NCBI RefSeq assembly: GCF_030272615.1
Contig: NC_081406.1
Coordinates: 399,664,939 to 399,728,938, forward strand
Source: Cryptomeria japonica
Taxonomy: Eukaryota; Streptophyta; Pinopsida; Cupressales; Cupressaceae
Direction of reading: 5' to 3'
Length of the DNA: 64,000 nucleotides
Shown: piece after piece, positions 1-12,366 of the stretch
Layout of the letters: the number at the start of each line of letters is the position of its first letter
How positions within the stretch are numbered: the stretch's first letter is position 1
Position numbers and translations under genes: made by a program
Notes under the pieces: model-generated
The model's input: only the letters and a program-made list of their open reading frames with translations
Told to the model about the DNA's origin: nothing
Database searches by the model: none

Positions 1-67
1 TCGAGGGCATCGTTAAATGCCAATAACTGAAAATGATTACAATCTTCGGGCGGCAAGCTAGCCCCTT

Positions 68-424
68 CCGCTTATACAGCAGGATATTGAAAACTATGCA
101 ATCACCTAGTGGTAAACCAGCCAAGGACAAGCCAAAGAAAAGAAGAATGCAATCACTCAACCGCTTGTGCAGCGGGAGGACTAGAAATAGAAATTAATAT
201 CAGCTCCACTGCTTATTCAGCGGGAGGGCAGAATTACAAACTCAAGATAGGCAGCCAACCCAGCCTCTTCCACTTATGCAATGGGAGCCAACTAAGAAAT
301 CTGAAATATAGTTGTTAGTACAACTAACCAGCTTTACAAATTCATTACAAGATTTCTGAAAATAAGAAATATTACTAATCTAAGATATAGGCGGCTGAGC
401 CAGCCTCTTCCACTTATGCAGTGG
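68..424 (-). repeat. Irregular group of CCGCTTATNCAGCGG palindromes
   Basis: Five imperfect copies start near 68, 161, 209, 270 and 410, each with arms like CCGCT and AGCGG around a short AT core, followed by GGGAG. Part of the group is itself duplicated (about 250-340 against 385-480). The reverse complement of the motif (CTCCCGCTGAATAAGCGG) is the unit of the regular 42-bp array at 20947-21225. Spacing here is irregular. Confidence 0.6.
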
Positions 425-1740
425 GACAGCAGAAAGCCAAAATGTCGTTGTTAGTACTACTAACCAGCATTACAATAAATAAGAAATTTGATAGCCAAGT
501 GCTGATTATGAGCTGACAACTGCAACAACACCTCCAATCATCATCTAACCACCCAATCTACTCACACTCTCAAAAGCACACCCAATGACCAACTTTCGAA
601 ATCTGATATTTATGACAGCAAGCTGGAAATGCATAACCAGCAACACCAAAACACACCAAAATGCTCCTAACTCTTTCAAAACCCACTCAAATCACTCAAC
701 AACGCACTCCAACTGATAAATAACATAGAGCGACTAAGAACCAACAGGAAACAGCAGCAATATAACCCCAAACACTAAGCACGCATCCCAATGCACTCCC
801 TAACAAAAACGTCTAAGATGAAAAGTTCGACTTGCAATTAAAATTTGGAATCTCAATGCTAGGAGCTATAAACTTACAAATCTCATCGCTGGGAGCATAG
901 AAATCTTTGGAGCCAATACCCAAAATCAACAGAAGCCCGCACAGGAAACTAGGAGTGAAAATAGGCTTCAGCCATGATGCCAACCAGCAACCAAGAAAAC
1001 ACACAACTCACACCAAAAAAAGAAAACCAACTGAATCATCCATTCTCAATAAGCTCTATATATTCCTCTGAGTGAGAAATAGTCTGTCCCTGCTAGGTGC
1101 GGTATCTCAAGCACGAAACTGGCATAGGTTAGGAAGCTCAAAACTTCAAAGCACAAATCTGGCACCATTCCGGCAGCACTACGTTATACAAATTTTCATG
1201 GATACCAAATGAGAGCCCAAGGCCTGTATTTATAACTTTTTGCCAGCCAAATTCAAATTCAAATGCTCTCCAAATGCGCCCAAACCAAATACCATTCCAT
1301 TTCATCCACATTTGGTGTTGCATTTCATTTCATTTCCTTGCACAAGTTCGCCCAACTCACATTCACCCAAAATCGCCCTTCTTAATAAATATAAGTGTCA
1401 TAAGATAAAGTGTAAAGTGGGCGCCCAAATATGACTTCCAAATAAAAAATATTACTAAGGCAATATACTTAGAAAATCACCCTATTTGCCTTGAGTTATA
1501 ATTTAATTATTAATACAATGACGGCCCCCTTGAAGTCATATGCAAATTTCGCCCAAATAGACTTAGGATAAAATTAATATTTTCTCCCCTCCTAAGTCGT
1601 CCATCCATAAAATAATCAAATATTAATACCTCATGCCTAAGTTATTAATATATTAAAAATACCTTCTCCTCAAATACTGATTATTGCCAAATTGAACCGG
1701 AGACTGAAGTGCTTGAAATCACCAAAACTGAACTGAATTG

Positions 1741-2050
1741 CTAAAAATAGTCATCTAAGTGAATACAGGATCTTGCCAAAATAATACTGTCAGAAATAGC
1801 CACTGAGCTAAGTTGCATAATCCCTGCCAAAAATAGTACTTACTATTAATAGCATGCTGCTAAAAATAGTAAGTGTTTCCAAAGTGATTTTTGCCACATT
1901 CTGAGCAGCTACCAAACTTACTAAAAATAGTAAGTCTCGAAAAGGTCCTCGGATTGGTTTGCATGTTATACCATCGCAAAGCTCTCAGAAAACCCAGAAA
2001 AAGCCAAAGAACTCAATTGTTTCTGCCTCCACTTACTAAAAATAGTAAGT
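1741..2050. repeat. Hairpin repeats ACTTACTAAAAATAGTAAGT
   Basis: Two perfect copies of a 20-bp palindrome with 8-bp arms and an AAAA loop lie at 1916-1935 and 2031-2050. Partial copies start near 1741 and 1854. The same motif in the other orientation recurs in element B near 46328-46376. Confidence 0.7.
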
Positions 2051-2299
2051 TGGTCAAACTCCATAACTTGCTATGCATGTACCCTCACTGTGAATCTTTC
2101 TAAAAACCCAGAAGGAATCCAGAATCCAAACTGACAAATTCCAACATGAAAGCCTTCGAAACTGCAGAAACATCCTCCCAGAGGTAGGAAACCCTAATTT
2201 CTGCTTCCGACTAGTCTATGGATCTCCGGAATAGGCTAACGGCCCCGAAAACAAACTAGAGCAAAAAGGGGACATTACAGCTAGTAAGGTACTACGCAC

Positions 2300-2937
2300 C
2301 TTTTCATAACCTGGCCTCGTGCACCCTTGTGGAGCCTCATTTAATTTTCTCAACATATCTTGCCAATATGGTGATCATACAACATTAATGACAAAATATT
2401 TGCATATAAACATCTTGCAAAACTTTGCTCTACAATCTCTTTGGCTTCATTCTGAATGCTCTCTCGAATGGCCCCTTGCTTCTCTTCACACTAACAAGTT
2501 CTTCAATTCTACCCAAAAATGGGTGGCTCTCTACTACAACATCCAGAAAGTCATTATGAGATGGAGAAGGATGACGCCTACTTGATCCACTTCCTTTCCT
2601 CAAAGGATGGTTTGTGTCATGAGAAACTCTTTGCATCTGCTTCCTCTTGCTCTCTAATATATCCAGCTATTTGTTGAGGTGGTAATCCATTATTATCCTT
2701 TCCTGAACAAGCTTTGATACCTTGCTAGGGAATTGTACATAGATGGGCTTTCACACAACTATATAAGCTTTTGTACCTCACATTACAAAAATTGCATATC
2801 CAAACAAATGTTCCACCCCTTTTTACTTGTTCTATCATTTGTACATATTTCCATAAAGGTGACTTTGGATCGGTTTTGAAGCTAGGAGAGCTAGCATTGG
2901 TTGCCATTATACTGTTAACAACAAATTCAAAAAACAT
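2300..2937 (-). pseudogene. Decayed hAT-type transposase fragment with BED zinc finger
   Basis: Two open stretches on the minus strand (2937-2725 and 2636-2430) read in the order expected for plant hAT proteins with an N-terminal BED finger. The first contains SPLWKYVQMIEQVKRGG, then WICNFCNVRYKSLYSCVKAHL, which has the CxxC and HL parts of a BED finger. The second contains KRSKGPFERAF, like the KGPLEKAF linker of these proteins. A stop follows (RL then stop), and the catalytic RNase-H-like domain was not seen. Only the N-terminal part of a dead transposase is present. It sits immediately left of AT-rich DNA and right of an LTR end at 2279. The family assignment rests on motif resemblance alone. 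Confidence 0.5.
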
Positions 2938-2940
2938 TTA

Positions 2941-3989
2941 TTAAACAATAGAAATAAATGTTAAATATTTGATTTATTTTAAAAAATTAATTAATATAAT
3001 TATATTTTCAATAACATAAATAAATTTATCATTTATAGTTATACTATAGTACTATTCATTTTAAATGTTACTAAATTAATATAAGGTTTGATGAAAATTA
3101 CAAATGTAAATCATAAATGATAAATGCTAATAACAATTTACAAATATTATATTAATAATAATTTAATAATTATAAAATTAAAAACCAATTATATACACAT
3201 TGTATAATAATAATTATATTATTAAATTTAATAAACAATACGAAAGAAAAAAATAATTTAACATTAAATTTTAATAGTTGGAAACTTGAAAGCAAAAATA
3301 AAAGTAAAACTATTAAAATTATAAAATTAATGTAACTTCGATTAATTTCTTCTAAAGCATTTATTCTTTATCGTAAAAAGAAAAGTCTACCCGGTGATGG
3401 ATTCTGCAAGCTCTTAATGGAGAACTTTGTGTGAACCATGCGATGGATTCTTCTGTGAGCGCTTCACCGAGAACTTGGTGCAAATCGTGTGATATATTCT
3501 TCTACAACCGGTCCCTCGTTAAGCTTGAGAACTTGCTCGCGTTTTCATTTGCTCCTACGTCCTCCACTTGTGTTTTGCTCTTGCTTTTACTCTTAGATGT
3601 CCACACTCCACCATTTTTATTATGCAAATCCTCAAATAAAATAGAAGGTTTCTTTTACCATTGAAAAAACTGGAAAAAAAACATTTCTAAAATCGCATGA
3701 ACAATCAAATTCATTTTGGAAACTCCTGTTCGATGTTGGATTCATTGAAAATTGGGGGAAATTCATTAGAAACGGTTCAGGTTGATAAAAACCGAACCTT
3801 GTACTAATCTACAAGGTTTTTTGGGCGTACCAGTTTCCAATACATATCCTATCTAGAAATGGCAGGGCAAACCTATGGAACCTTCAACTTAGATGTCATA
3901 TATATTCCTGCATATGTTCTCAATGTCTACTAGTATATTTGCATGTATTCTAAGTATTTGCAGCCATGATAGAGGGAGAGAGGATTCCA
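2941..3989. other. AT-rich stretch without recognised genes
   Basis: Very AT-rich DNA to about 3350, then mixed sequence. There is no conserved coding frame, no clear repeat and no RNA gene that I can see. Confidence 0.5.
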
Positions 3990-4576
3990 AATAGGGGAAC
4001 ATTGTTGGGGTTATCTTCTAGGTATGCCACCTCATGGTATAAGACCGGGGAGTCCCATAAGGCCAAAGGGGTATAAAGGGAACCGTCGTACTGCCTTTGG
4101 GCCTATGAAGGATAGACTTTCAGGGTGCCCTATTGTGATGGCCCTCGTGTTCTCTATCATGGTGAATGGATGCATTAATCATGAGACAATAGGGGTGACA
4201 AGATTAAGGGGAACAATTATAGGATACCTCACTAGGTATTCCACCTCATATGGATGGCATGGGCCAATTGAGGCCAAGGGGGATAAGGTCCACCCTTGGA
4301 TCTAGAGTAGAGGGTCTCTAGGGCACCCTATCTAGTCACCCTATTCTATGCCCTTCTATGATTGAACTCTCTCAAGCATAATTTAATCTTGTAATTAGGA
4401 CTATGCTTCATATATGTATGATTGGTGTTTCCTAATTAACAGATCTATTTAATAAATTATAATTGTGTATTTCCTAACTTACTTGTAGGGTTACAATTAA
4501 AGTGACAGCTATCTCTAACCCCTATGCCACTTCAATGAGGACAAAATTTGGGAATTCATAATTTGGGGACATTACA
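3990..4576 (+). mobile_element. 3' part of an LTR related to the solo LTR at 43564-45335
   Basis: It ends GGGGACATTACA at 4576, the same terminus as the solo LTR ending at 45335. Upstream it carries two copies, about 190 bp apart, of a GGTAT(G/T)CCACCTCAT block, and a CCACCCTTGGATCTAG stretch. Both are mirrored at 44757-45005 in that LTR (for example TCCACCCTTGGACCTAGG). The 5' start was not identified. Confidence 0.55.
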
Positions 4577-5624
4577 AAGTAAAGCCTGCATGATGGCCTG
4601 GCCAAATGGCGAGGACTTGCACATGTCAACCTTGCCCAGCATAGCAAAAGGAAGCATGCCAAATGCAATGCCCTTGGATACCATCTGGGTTGCTGTCCAT
4701 CAACATCACTATGGATTGCTGCCCTATAGACTACTCTCAATTACAAATCAAAACAGACAGATTGCCATATAGAAAGATATATGGCCATTGGACAAACATT
4801 ACTGACAAAGCGCACTTGTTTCTGATTTAAATGCTTTCAGCCAACCAAATGCAGAGGAAGAGTCAAACGATTTGAACGTTTATTGGAAACCTCAGATAAT
4901 CTGGTTTCTAAAATATATACCAGTAGTTAATACCAATCATAAAATAGTCTGCATTTTGCCATTTGTACAAGATACATATTTTAGTACCAAAATAAACCTG
5001 ACTTACCTACAAATTTTAGTGACAAAATAAACCTGACTTATCTATGACTGCTATAGAAAGGCAAACAACCATTTAGACGACTGTTAAATGACACTTTTAT
5101 CTGATTTATATGCTTTCAGACAACAATATGCAAAGCAAAATTCAAATGATCTGAACATTTAAGAAAACCTCGAATATTCTAGTTTATGCAGTATATTAAC
5201 AGTAGTCAATGCCATAATCAAACAATCTGAATATAGCCAGTGAATGGAATACTATTTTAATGACAAAAGAAACCCGACTTTGAATTTAGAACAAACAATA
5301 ATTCTCTAATAATCTCTCGAAAGCCCAGTGCCCTTCATGTCAAGCTCTCATGAAAGTACCTCATCGTGGGCTCAACTTCTAAGAAAAATCAGCTTACCAG
5401 CCTTGCCCTTACAGTGGCTAGATGTGCTTCTGGCTTAAATCAATGCTCATAAATGAGTTAATAGCGTAACTCTATATCAATCTATCCCAGTTTATTTGAT
5501 CAAATGTTTACAATGAACAAAATATAAACTTGAAATCCTGAAGATAAGATAGCATAACTAGAAAAACTCAACATAAACAAAAGGCAATATTGAGTAAGCC
5601 TACTCACTCAATAAAAATGCATAC
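4577..5624. other. Intronic DNA 3' of the last recognised exon
   Basis: No coding similarity to NRPE1 or another gene was recognised. Two loosely similar stretches (about 4800-5050 and 5085-5290, sharing TCTGATTTA..ATGCTTTCAG..CAA) look like an old local duplication. Confidence 0.4.
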
Positions 5625-5801
5625 AGCAAAGTCCTTCAAAGGAACCTTCTTTAGATGCTCTTGAATTATTGCAGCTTTCTGCTCACAATGTCTTTCATCA
5701 CTGCAGCAATTTTTCATGTGAAGAATTACCCGTCGATCACTTGCTCGAATTTCCGGATGAACATTTGGTCGCAAAGGAGAATATGTCCTCATTAATGTTT
5801 C
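5625..5801 (-). CDS. NRPE1: NRPE1-like exon following the catalytic core
   Basis: The exon codes 59 residues, phase 0. The acceptor ends GACAACAG; the donor follows GACTTTGCT as GTATGC. It reads ASDRRVILHMKNC, then KKVPLKDFA. These match NRPE1 segments NDRRVILYLNEC and NKVSLKDTAV, placed right after the NPAYK block. The Cys/His-rich stretch between them (CCSDERHCEQK) replaces the family's ECHCGKRFCQEN. This is the last exon I can recognise. The C-terminal half of the subunit, including any WG/GW AGO-hook repeats and DeCL domain, is not visible between 1 and 5600, so the next intron exceeds 5.6 kb or the exon is too short for me to see. Confidence 0.88.
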
Positions 5802-5912
5802 CTGTTGTCATTTGCTTGAATCTCAATGTTTTATATGCGAACTAATATTCCTGAACTAAATTGCTAACTAGACAATCATGATCCTTAAAACACAAGGCAG
5901 ATTTTAAATCAC

Positions 5913-7718
5913 CTTAAGGATATCCAATGGTGATATGCCATTTTGAGCAGCACCTGACAGCATTTTATAGGCTGGGTTTGCAATTGCTGTGCCAGCAAGT
6001 ATACCTACAGGTTCTCCTGGAGGTAATGCATCCAATCTATTTTCATAGTTGCACTGTTGTGGCAAATGATCAGTTCCTAAACAGCTTCTGCTTCCATATT
6101 GGAATTGAACCAGAAATTTTCCACATGCATTCCTGACTGTTCCATCATAGAAAATTGTTAAATCACGCAGAAAGGCCATTAAGTTTTTGAAAAGTGTTCC
6201 TGGTTCTCTTAATCCCATTTTCTGACCCAAAAGACCTTCTCTACATGAGAGAGAATGTATAAATGCCTCGCAAGGGTTCAATCCATTAACAAATGATGAT
6301 TTGATCAAACCGTAAACCTCCGGTGAATCATATTTCCCATCGCAGTCAAAGGAATAAGAACCAGTAAATGGAATGTGTGAAGAAAGCCTGTTGCGCCATT
6401 CACTAGGAAAAGCCTGCCTTCCTGGGAACAACTGAAGCCCTAAAAATCCAACCTGCTGAACCACTTTACTTATAGATCGAGCGTTTCCACTTTCCACCAT
6501 CAAAACATAAGAATTTGTACTTGACATGACCTTTGTAATTGATTCTTGAACTTCAATTAAATGTTTTTGCACTTGTGATACTATAGCATTCACGTATGCT
6601 CCTCTCATGTGCTTCATAAGCTGAGAAATTGCATTGAGCTTGTTCTCCATCTCCTTCATAAATTTGTTTCTGCAGGATATATCACATATAACAACCAAGT
6701 CATCAAGGCCTGTACTAAATCCTTCTTGGGACAGCCACTCAATCAAACAACATTCAACCATGTCCATACTCTTAACAGCTGTCTTTGGACCTTTGTGTCG
6801 AGCAATAGCATTGAACAATTCTGAAAATGTTTGCGATTTCATTTGGCTTACATTGGAGGATATTATTTCACTATTATTTATGGAAAATTCTTTCTCAATG
6901 CAATTGAAATCAGGTGGCATAGCCATCTGAAGAATCTGGTTTACCGTCCAAAATGGCCCTCCATCATGCACCTTAAATATTGCTGGCCCAGGTAAACTTG
7001 CTGAAGTCCACATGGACAACTGATACATAGTAGTTTTATTTATAAGGGAAATACAAGGTAGAAGATTTGCAGCAAGAGCAGTATCAACTGTTAGAGCAAA
7101 ATTTGCCTCTCCACAATGAGAGTTAAACAGTTGCTGATCCACAGTTAATAGTACAGAAAGCTCGGCTCGAGATTCAAGAGATTTTGGATAAAAAACATGA
7201 AGGCAGTCTCCATCAAAATCTGCACCAAGCGGGGCACATATAAGAGGATTTATTATCATAGTACGTCCAGGATGAATATATGCTCTCAGGGCCAGCAATG
7301 AGTGCTTGTGGATAGTTGGAGCTCGGTTAATTAAAACAATGTCCCCATCTTGGAGCCCACGATTGATGACCTCACCAATTTCAATTTTTTTTAATGTTTT
7401 CACAAACTCATTTGAACAATGCTTTCCATCCTTATCCACAAAGGTTCTGCAGTGTCCTTTATCCACAATTCTCTGTAACCTGTCCTTGTTGTAGATGTTG
7501 ACACACTCCTCTATTGTCACTCTCTTTGCAATTTCTGCAGGAATACCTATTTCGTTTATACTTGTATATGCATCTCCTGTTATTATAGCACGAGATGATA
7601 GACCACAACTTTTCTTAAGAAAAATCGACCGAATTTTGTCCAGCCACATGTTAGAAAATGAATCAGTGCTTTTTGTTAATCTTCCCAAATTGATTAGAGG
7701 TTCCTTGCTCCCAGGTAC
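5913..7718 (-). CDS. NRPE1: NRPE1-like main catalytic exon (602 residues)
   Basis: A single open exon of 602 codons, phase 0 at both ends (acceptor TTATTTAG, donor GTGATT). It forms the active-site side of the plant-specific RNA polymerase that makes scaffold transcripts for RNA-directed DNA methylation in the nucleus. In order: ITGDAY near exon residue 47, an INRAPTIHKHSLLALR block near 130, and the metal-A motif GADFDGDCLHVFYPKSL at about 165-180 (DFDGD coded at 7220-7206). All three Asp of DFDGD are present. Further on are a GFLGLQLFPG stretch, EPGTLFKNLM, FYDGTVRNACG and GEPVGILAGTAIANPAYK near the end. The FYPxSL, LFKNLMA and NPAYK wording is NRPE1-like; NRPD1 is the alternative. There are no stops or frameshifts, so the gene is probably functional. 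Confidence 0.92.
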
Positions 7719-7832
7719 CTAAATAATATAAAGCATAATTAAAATACTTGTTATTCGATTTTAAAAAAACCTAAATAACAGAAAGTGAAGACAGCCTTCG
7801 TTACAACTCACAAGTCTCTTCATTAAATATAC

Positions 7833-7988
7833 CTTTGGAGCACCCTTTACTCGTAGATACTGTGTGACCAAGGACTGTAGCTCCTTAAACTCAGCTTCGT
7901 GAGACATGAAGCTAACTTTTCCGGATCGTGAGCCTCTAATCTCCTCAGAAACATTAAGTATTTTCCTTAACACTAGTGTCGCATTATC
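7833..7988 (-). CDS. NRPE1: NRPE1-like exon, SRSG/SHEAE block
   Basis: The exon codes 52 residues, phase 0. The acceptor ends TTCTTTCCAG; the donor follows CCAAAG as GTATAT. It contains LRKILNVSEEIRGSRSG and SHEAEFKELQSLV, ending YLRVKGAPK. These correspond to the Arabidopsis NRPE1 segments LKKVIAIKSSRSG, SHKAEASEM and YLQVRGTAK. This region has diverged strongly between Pol IV and Pol V subunits. The SRSG and SHxAE matches are the main reason I prefer NRPE1 over NRPD1. Confidence 0.9.
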
Positions 7989-8184
7989 CTGGAAAGAAAT
8001 GAGAACAAGTATAACCATTATAATTCAGTTACAATATCAACGAATTGCCCACCAGATATCAAGGTTTCTATAAATGCCAACATGATGGATAAGCATGATT
8101 CTACAAAGAGACAAGAACAAGTATGAGCATTGTTGACCTAGTCCATATATTAACCAACTTCCACCTAGAAAATATATTACTCAC

Positions 8185-8346
8185 TGATGCCATTATTGTT
8201 GTCTTTGTCCACATATCAGGAATCCGTACACAGTTCGGAGGTACTGGAAGGCACTCTAAAATAAATGCCCCTGGCTGTTTTACAGACTCATTTGTGCCTA
8301 GCTTCTTCAGAACCTTGTCAGGTATTTGTTCCAGGATCTTCATAGC
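8185..8346 (-). CDS. NRPE1: NRPE1-like exon, LPVPPNC block
   Basis: The exon codes 54 residues, phase 0. The acceptor ends TATATGGTAG and the donor is GTGAGT. It begins AMKILEQIPDKVLKKLG and contains ILECLPVPPNCVRIPD. The LPVPPNC signature is shared by the Pol II, IV and V largest subunits at the base of the clamp. The IPDKVLKKLG stretch corresponds to IPEESRKKL in Arabidopsis NRPE1. It joins to the next exon across a short intron of 196 bp and to the previous exon across about 18.1 kb. The contrast between tiny downstream introns and enormous upstream ones is notable. Confidence 0.9.
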
Positions 8347-8820
8347 CTACCATATAAAATAGGAATAAATTTATTACATGGAAAATGAAAACCAGTATTT
8401 CCTTCATCCTTATTTCTAGTCATTCAAGGATAGTTGATTTCAAAAAAATTAAAAAATAAAGTTCAAGTAATTTATAACATAAAACAATAGCCATTATCTC
8501 CAAAACATTTCAGTTCAAATAATTTTAAAAACAACAATTTGCCAAAAACCTAAACATGAATTCTACTTATCAACCTCCTATACTGTTTAGCTAACTGTTA
8601 TTGGAGACAAAGGATCGTTGCATCTTCTCTGTTGTGTTTTCACAAAGATGAGAACCCAATACAACTGTTAATAGAACTAAGGAAATTGTAACATAATATT
8701 CATAAAAGAAGAGATATAGCTTGTGTTCTAAGAGATATAGCTTGTGCTCTAACAGGATACCATGGTGCATATTTCAATTATTCTTTCTAACAAGACAGTA
8801 TGGTAAGGCTATTTAACATG

Positions 8821-8825
<5 letters not shown>

Positions 8826-8867
<42 letters not shown>
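8826..8867. repeat. (CT)n microsatellite, 42 bp
   Basis: An uninterrupted TC dinucleotide run. A shorter CT run lies near 8932-8943. Flanking AAGAGATATAGCTTGTGCTC is locally duplicated. Confidence 0.95.
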
Positions 8868-8871
<4 letters not shown>

Positions 8872-11800
8872 ATTCTTTCTAGTAGGATAGCATGGTAAGG
8901 CTATTAGTATTTAACATATATATTGCAACCTCTCTCTCTCTCTAATCTGAATATTTTACAAGTTTACCTACATGTGACATTGAAATTCAATATTTTACCC
9001 AATAAATGGGTTTGGGTGGCTAGGGAGCTATGCATCCCCATGTTACCCTGATATCGAATCAAAACAATCCATATGTTAAAGCATATAGTCTAAATATTGA
9101 GATGCCAAAAAACTCTTATTGTGCAATGGCAAGAAGAAAGCATTTACAGCACTACTGAACAGAACTATGATAAATACTTCTTCTCCATTATAGTCATTGA
9201 CAAAGAGGAGAATCTATTGCAACTCTTAACAAAACCATGCATATTGCAACTTAATATTCAGACAAAAAGATATCTAGGTTGAAATCCAAGCAAACCCATC
9301 GTGCATAAATGGATCTATCCTTTTCTAGCATGACAGAATGATGCATAATTAGATGAACCTTCCCAGTTAAAGTTTCAGTTTAAAAAGCCCATCTTCCTGT
9401 AACTTGGTGCAAGAAATTTAATCTTTTCTACTTCAGAAAGGTAAGGCTATTGAATCAAAGACAGTCAATATTATTAAAGCATGCGATCTGATATTGAGTT
9501 GCTCAGAGAACCCTTATTTGGGATGGCAAAAGCACATACAAAAGACTTGCAAAGACAGCCATGGCAACCCTCGGCATGCCTTCAATCACAGTTTTGATTT
9601 GGATATATTGGATGTTACAACAAGGTTTCATGAATGAGTTGGTTATAATAAATTAAATAAAAAGGGCCATCCATATTAATGAATAATGAGACATACAAAA
9701 CTAATGGTGACATTAACAAAACATAAATAATAAGAAATGCAAACAAAATAAAGCACAAGCACGGGCATTGAAACTGACATCAGTCCTTGAACAACATTAA
9801 GAGAAGCTAACTTTTACCAAACCTAAATCAAATGGTGCAACTAAGAAAGCTCAAATGAGCTGTGTCTTGCATGCATTAGAAGGATCAGATTTTCCCCAAA
9901 CATCATAAATCTAACAATGGATAGATAATTAGCAGATATGATTAGGAAAGAAAAACTCTTACCATTTCACAAGGGTTTCAGTTTTCCATGATTCAATATG
10001 CAAGTTGAAAGATAAATTAGCAACATGACCCTCAATGTAGAAATTCGTCATCGAGCTTTGTTTAAAAATTAAATCCATGACCTCCTCAATGTAGGATTAA
10101 GTCCGAAGATGCCCATGCCTTGAGACAGAACTCATTATAGGCGTATGCTTAGGGGTTAATTCCATGACCTCCTAAATGTCTGATTAATTCCCAAGATGCA
10201 CCCACCAGAATCCAACGAGAAGATAAAATATGGCATGATTCAATTATAAACATTCATTGTGTTGCTGCTCTCGGAATAAGAATTACACATCAGGTTTAGG
10301 TTATAGAAATAAAATTATATCATTTTTCTTTCTCCTGCATCACCTGCTCAAAATATATTGTTTGAACTTTGAACATAAATTTTAGATTATAAAAACTAAA
10401 TTCTATTATATTGATATGCGACAGATTTTTCAAATGGTTTGACCATCAAAGATTTCTGCTCAAGCATGCAAAAACTGGCAAAGATGCTATCAGTTTTTGC
10501 CTAGGGCAAAGGTCAGGGATTTCAAGTTAAAGAGATGCAATTATAAGCAGCCTAAAGCACAGAAAATCTCATCAAACATAAGCCTTTGATGGCAATGTTA
10601 GTGAAACGCACCTGGGATTTAGGGCATCTAATTGACTTTGAACAGCATGCAAAAAATAGCTGAGTTATGAGAAAAGTGCACCTAAAACATGGGCAAAAAC
10701 TGAGTAAACATCCACCAACTAGAAAGATTGGCAATAAGTAAAGATCCACCAAATAAAAAGAAAGAGGGAAGATAAGTCGTAAGCTAAGCCCACATTTGGA
10801 GCAGTCATAACATGCCTAATTGCCAAGATAACTGCACCTAAAGAAAGGGAGATAAAGACAAAAAAATTAGGTGCACTTTCGAATAAGTTTTGCCACTACA
10901 AAGTTCTGCCAGAATATCCAAAACTGACTATAAGTTCATGAGAATTAGCCTGGGCTAATTTATCAATATTTTGGTCAGTCAAAATGATGGCATTGTCTTG
11001 AAAAATCTAGACCTATCGAAAGGTGAGCTGTTCTAACTAAACCTTGGCATGATTCACGAGGGTTAACCCATCTCCAAGCTTTGATGCCACTAAAAAAATT
11101 CGACCTTGTTTCCTGGCTAGCATATCAGAAAGGTGCACCCCAGTTCAATTTCCAAGGAAAATTCAAGGAGAGAAATTTGCATCTCACTGTTCCTTGTCAG
11201 CTAATGCAGAAAAGGGAGAATATTACGGCAAAGATGCCACCCTTGTAAACTTCACAAACATTTCCATCCGTGGTTCAATGCAGCAACAAGATGTATTTTT
11301 CTGATTTTGTCAGGTTTTTAAGGTCATTTCCAGCACCATTTTGGAGAGTTTTCAAGACTAGAAGCAGTTTGTCAAGATTTTTCAGCAACATTGATTTTCT
11401 ACCCTTCCATCATAATTTTGTTCTGCTGATGCATAGTCCTGAACTAGTGTTCCTTGCTTCCAAGCAGCTATTTTTCTTTTCCAGAGGGATTAAATGATCA
11501 AAATCTGCATAACCAAAGTCTGTGACAAGCAGAAAAGAGTCATCTTTCAAGCACTGATTTTCCACCACAGAAAATCAATCAAAGTGCTTCCATAATATTT
11601 TTATTGGCAAGAAATTAAAAATATTTTCCAGAACCCCTAATTCTCAAAAAAAAAAACATATACCATGTCATAAAAATCCTTTCAGCCTTCTGCTACAAAA
11701 TTTAGAAGACACTTCGACCTTGAATTATGGGATTATGTTAAATGAATTAGGTGCCTTCCTCAAGTAGAAATCTCTTTAGAGCAACTATGTTACTAATTTA

Positions 11801-12366
11801 TGCTTCATAAAGAAAATGTGTTAATATTGAAAAAACTTTAAAATGACACTGTATTGATGTTCAACAAATAAAGAGTCTGGTAGATTCTGATAAGGGAGGT
11901 GGAGAGATCGATTTACAATCATGTGGTGTTTCATATTAAACCAAACAGGCTTGTCTTAAATGATGACATTTTTGGATCAAAAACTGGTTGGTGATGTTGA
12001 ATAAATAAACTTTGAAAATCTAATATTTGCAATGGTTTGGGCTTTCATATTAAACCAAAACAGCTTGTTTTAGATGATGTTACCAGATCAAAAACTACTT
12101 GTTGGCACTAGAATGGCAAAAATGTCGCATGAATGTGAATAAATTATAATAATCTAATTGTAGAGAAACAAAATTAATGAAACACCTTTTAACTAGCCTA
12201 ACTTTGCTTTTTTCTATTATAGGTTATGAAAAAAAAAGAACTTGTTATTCTTCAAAACGCTGTCACTAGCTGTTTCAATAGAGATGGTGTAGTTATTGTA
12301 AAAGGTGTAAGGACCACCACTACCTTTTGCCAAATAATCTCACCTGAAAACCAAGCAACAAGCATT
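8868..12366. other. Intron interior with old repeat remnants
   Basis: No gene recognised. A possible degraded retroelement lies in minus orientation. Near 11073-11090 the minus strand reads TGGCATCAAAGC, resembling the TGGTATCAGAGC primer-binding site of Copia elements with three changes. I could not define LTRs around it. Around 9050-9560 two stretches about 400 bp apart are weakly similar. Confidence 0.3.

Larger units (their letters stand above)
1..2279 (-). mobile_element. LTR fragment, minus orientation, running off the window
   Basis: Read on the minus strand, it begins at 2279 with TGTAATGTCCCC, a common plant LTR start. It has a TATA box (TATAAATA, 1234-1227) about 1.05 kb into it. 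Two palindrome groups lie inside: copies of an ACTTACTA/TAGTAAGT hairpin at 1741-2050 and a CCGCTTAT/CAGCGG group at 68-424. The left end is outside the window, so LTR length and target duplication cannot be judged. No coding potential was recognised. Confidence 0.5.

Noticed and set aside
4522-4772. Overlapping plus and minus frames at about 4.5-4.8 kb
   Set aside because: No protein resemblance, and they cross the LTR end at 4576. Treated as chance frames.
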